The notes beneath the pieces are model-generated. The model had not been told where the DNA came from. It made no database searches and worked only from the letters and a program-made list of their open reading frames with translations. Position numbers and translations under genes: made by a program. A stretch of 33,114 bases of DNA. Origin: an uncultured Clostridia bacterium (lineage in GTDB: Bacteria > Bacillota > Clostridia > TANB77 > CAG-508). Below are positions 31,111-33,114 of the stretch, in pieces. The stretch is from the NCBI GenBank assembly GCA_947628845.1, contig CANRBK010000006.1, positions 1 to 33,114 on the forward strand. The letters are read 5' to 3'. Numbering within the stretch: the stretch's first letter is position 1; the number at the start of each line of letters is the position of its first letter.

Positions 31111-32568
31111 ATGAATGAATTTATAGAAAAAATAAATAATATAATCTCAAAATCTATTTATATTTTTTTAATTTTATTATTTACTATGATAATAATAGGA
31201 ATGGCAATAGTAAATTCTATATATTTATATAATGATAGCCCAGATTTTATAAAAATAAATAAATTAAATTATATATCTATTATTATTAATATTTTTATTT
31301 TTATAGCGATTTTAAAAATTAACAAATTTATGAAAAATAAAATATGTGACTCAAAAAAAATAAATACGATAATAATAATATGTTTTTGTATGTATTTTAT
31401 TTTTGAAATTATATTTTTAAAGTTAATTCCTATTAAGCCATTTTCTGATATGTATTATGTAGCAGATATTGCACTATCAAACTTTACTCGAAATTTAGAA
31501 TATTTAGAGACACATCATAATAATTTAGCAACTATTATAGTGTTTAATTTAATATTTAAAATAACAACTTATGATGTTATCAGCTTGAAAATCTTTAATA
31601 TATTGTGCAATATATTAACAATATATTTTACATATAAAATATATTGTAATATTTTTAATAAAAAAAATAAGATGGTTTTATTTTTAGGAATGATTTTAAT
31701 ACCAATTTTTCTATATGTTAATAATATATACAATGATACAATATTTACAACTATAGTAACAATTGTTATATATTTAACAATAAAAAATGATAAAACCAAA
31801 AAAGACATTATTTTAATATCAATATTGTCATTTATCCAATTTATAATAAGACCAGTAGGAATTTTGTTAATTATAGCAATTTGCATGTATTACATATTAA
31901 AAAATAAAAATATAAAAAATCCAATAATATTATTATCGATTTTTATAATTTTAAATATTGCATATATACCTATAGAAAATATGTATATTCCAAAAAATAG
32001 TGAAAAAAAAGATTATCCAATATGGTCATTTATTCAAATTGGTTTAAATGAAGCTAAATTTGGATTTCAAGATGGTTCATATTCTAGTAAATGGACTTTT
32101 GAAGATGTTAAAGATAGGATAAATGAATTAGGACCAGTAAGATTAACAAAATTGTTATCCAAAAAGACATTTTGGCTTTGGACAGAAGGAACTTATCAAG
32201 CAGAAAGATATGCATTTGGTGCACATGAGACAGAATATTTTTATGATACGCGATTAACTGAAGAAGTAAAAAAAGTTGAAGATTCAGAACTAAGAAAAGC
32301 TATAGACTACATGATGAAAGGACAATATTTTGTAATAATTTTGTTATCTTTAATTGATATTCTTATAAAAGATAAGAAAGAAATAAATTGTAAGAAAGAT
32401 TTGTTATTATATATTATTGTAGGAACATTTTGTTTCTATATAATTTGGGAAATGAAGTCAAGGTACATTTATCATCTGTATCCAATATTTTTAATACTAG
32501 CAACAAGTGGAATAGAAAAAATAATAGAAAAAGGAGAGAAAAGAAGTGGGAAAATTCAAAAGAATTGA
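31111..32568 (+). CDS. polytopic membrane protein, probably GT-C type glycosyltransferase
   Basis: 485 residues with about 11 membrane spans. After the second or third span, IKPFSDMYYVADIALSNF places an acidic residue in a long outside loop, as in ArnT/PMT-like GT-C enzymes. An outside C-terminal-half loop (about 295-400: PIWSFIQIGLNEAKFGF, RLTKLLSKKTFWLWTEGTYQ) and a last helix near KSRYIYHLYPIFLILATSG also fit that family. A Wzy-like polymerase is an alternative. It would use the lipid-linked sugars made at 24425 or 28241. Its position between rfbA and rfbC suggests co-expression with rhamnose supply. Its last 23 bases overlap rfbC. Confidence 0.65.
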   Translation: MNEFIEKINNIISKSIYIFLILLFTMIIIGMAIVNSIYLYNDSPDFIKINKLNYISIIINIFIFIAILKINKFMKNKICDSKKINTIIIICFCMYFIFEIIFLKLIPIKPFSDMYYVADIALSNFTRNLEYLETHHNNLATIIVFNLIFKITTYDVISLKIFNILCNILTIYFTYKIYCNIFNKKNKMVLFLGMILIPIFLYVNNIYNDTIFTTIVTIVIYLTIKNDKTKKDIILISILSFIQFIIRPVGILLIIAICMYYILKNKNIKNPIILLSIFIILNIAYIPIENMYIPKNSEKKDYPIWSFIQIGLNEAKFGFQDGSYSSKWTFEDVKDRINELGPVRLTKLLSKKTFWLWTEGTYQAERYAFGAHETEYFYDTRLTEEVKKVEDSELRKAIDYMMKGQYFVIILLSLIDILIKDKKEINCKKDLLLYIIVGTFCFYIIWEMKSRYIYHLYPIFLILATSGIEKIIEKGEKRSGKIQKN

Positions 32569-33114
32569 TACATCAATTGAAGGTGTATGTATTATAGAAC
32601 CAACAGTATTTGGAGATAACAGAGGTTACTTCATGGAAACATATAGTAAGCAGGATTTTGAAGAAATAGGACTAAATTACAACTTTGTTCAAGACAATCA
32701 ATCAAAATCTAAAAAAGGTGTTTTAAGAGGATTACATTTTCAAAAAGAAAACACACAAGCAAAATTAGTAAGATGTATAAAAGGTGAAGTATTTGATGTA
32801 GCTGTTGATTTGAGACCAGGAAGCAAAACATATGGAAAATGGGAAGGTGTTATATTAACAGAAGAAAATAAAAAAATGTTTATGATACCAAGAGGATTTG
32901 CACATGGATTTTTAGTATTATCAAATGTTGCAGAATTTGCATATAAATGTGATGATATATATAACCATGAAGCAGAAGGCGGACTAGCTTGGAACGACCC
33001 AGATGTTGGAATTGAATGGCCAATGGGAGAGTTAAAGCCAGAAGATTTATTAACTTCTGAAAAAGATAGCAAATGGCCTTCATTAAAAGAATTAAAAGAA
33101 ACAGATTTATTTAA
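32546..33114 (+). CDS. rfbC: dTDP-4-dehydrorhamnose 3,5-epimerase (3' end outside window)
   Basis: Epimerises dTDP-4-keto-6-deoxyglucose at C3 and C5. The start is GTG 32546, with AAGGAG (32531-32536) 9 bases upstream, overlapping the previous gene by 23 bases; the first residues are GKFKRIDTSIEGVCIIEP. Family segments: FGDNRGYFMETYS, FVQDNQSKSKKGVLRGLHFQ with the catalytic-site His, LVRCIKGEVFDVAVDLR, MFMIPRGFAHGFLVLS, WNDPDVGIEWP. 189 codons are visible and the frame is still open at the last base, but the family is about 185-195 residues, so only a few codons are missing. Confidence 0.95.
   Translation, partial: MGKFKRIDTSIEGVCIIEPTVFGDNRGYFMETYSKQDFEEIGLNYNFVQDNQSKSKKGVLRGLHFQKENTQAKLVRCIKGEVFDVAVDLRPGSKTYGKWEGVILTEENKKMFMIPRGFAHGFLVLSNVAEFAYKCDDIYNHEAEGGLAWNDPDVGIEWPMGELKPEDLLTSEKDSKWPSLKELKETDLF

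Noticed and set aside
29330-33114. Complete dTDP-rhamnose operon
   Set aside because: rfbB is not in the window and rfbC is cut; only rfbD, rfbA and most of rfbC are present.

Overview
The window looks like chromosomal DNA of a very AT-rich Gram-positive Clostridia-type bacterium, probably an uncultured gut lineage. The pointers are strong A/T codon bias, G-rich Shine-Dalgarno (SD) sites, ChW (clostridial hydrophobic W) repeat proteins, a clostridial prepilin-like signal segment, and a pta-ack locus. TGA is used as a normal stop (17478-17480). Every convincing gene lies on the + strand. No tRNA, rRNA, CRISPR or complete insertion sequence is visible.

Layout. (1) 1-485 is gene-poor: a possible tail of an upstream gene, five tandem inverted repeats (58-209), and a 5' remnant of a mobile-element type helix-turn-helix protein (279-377). 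(2) 420-1626 holds a prepilin-like protein with a LamG/lectin-like domain. Its promoter, SD and ATG are separated from the body by an (AG)17 tract that leaves the gene out of frame, so it is a phase-variation candidate. (3) 1711-5145 is pta followed by two tandem acetate kinases. (4) 5192-10125 holds a GT2 glycosyltransferase, a secreted 9x ChW protein ending in an M14 zinc carboxypeptidase-like domain, and an unknown membrane-anchored protein. (5) 10199-25498 starts with a good promoter and encodes polysaccharide assembly: ABC-2 permease (Wzm), GT2, ABC ATPase with C-terminal carbohydrate-binding domain (Wzt), a methyltransferase, a MetK paralogue, a methyltransferase-kinase fusion, a two-domain GT2, a DUF2142 membrane protein, two more GT2s, a Wzx-like flippase, a dolichol-phosphate-mannose-synthase-like GT and a DUF2304 protein. 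(6) 25552-29182 starts with another promoter and encodes a 6x ChW GH25 lysozyme, GtrA and a GtrB-like GT. (7) After a large interleaved inverted repeat, 29330-33114 encodes dTDP-rhamnose genes rfbD, rfbA and rfbC (rfbC cut by the window end) with a GT-C-like membrane protein before rfbC. rfbB is not in the window.

How it fits together (inference). dTDP-rhamnose and other sugars would be polymerised in the cytoplasm by the GT2 enzymes. A chain end would be capped by methyl and/or phosphate groups, recognised by the C-terminal domain of Wzt, and exported by Wzm/Wzt. GtrA/GtrB-like and DUF2142/GT-C proteins would add side groups outside the membrane from lipid-linked sugars. The two ChW wall enzymes would remodel the wall in which the polymer sits.

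The most interesting system is the chain-terminator module at 12126-17480. It resembles the WbdD methyltransferase-kinase/Wzt pair of Gram-negative ABC-exported O antigens, but here it appears split. One paralogue keeps an intact SAM site and lacks the kinase. The other has a degraded SAM site and keeps all visible kinase catalytic residues. A metK gene sits between them.
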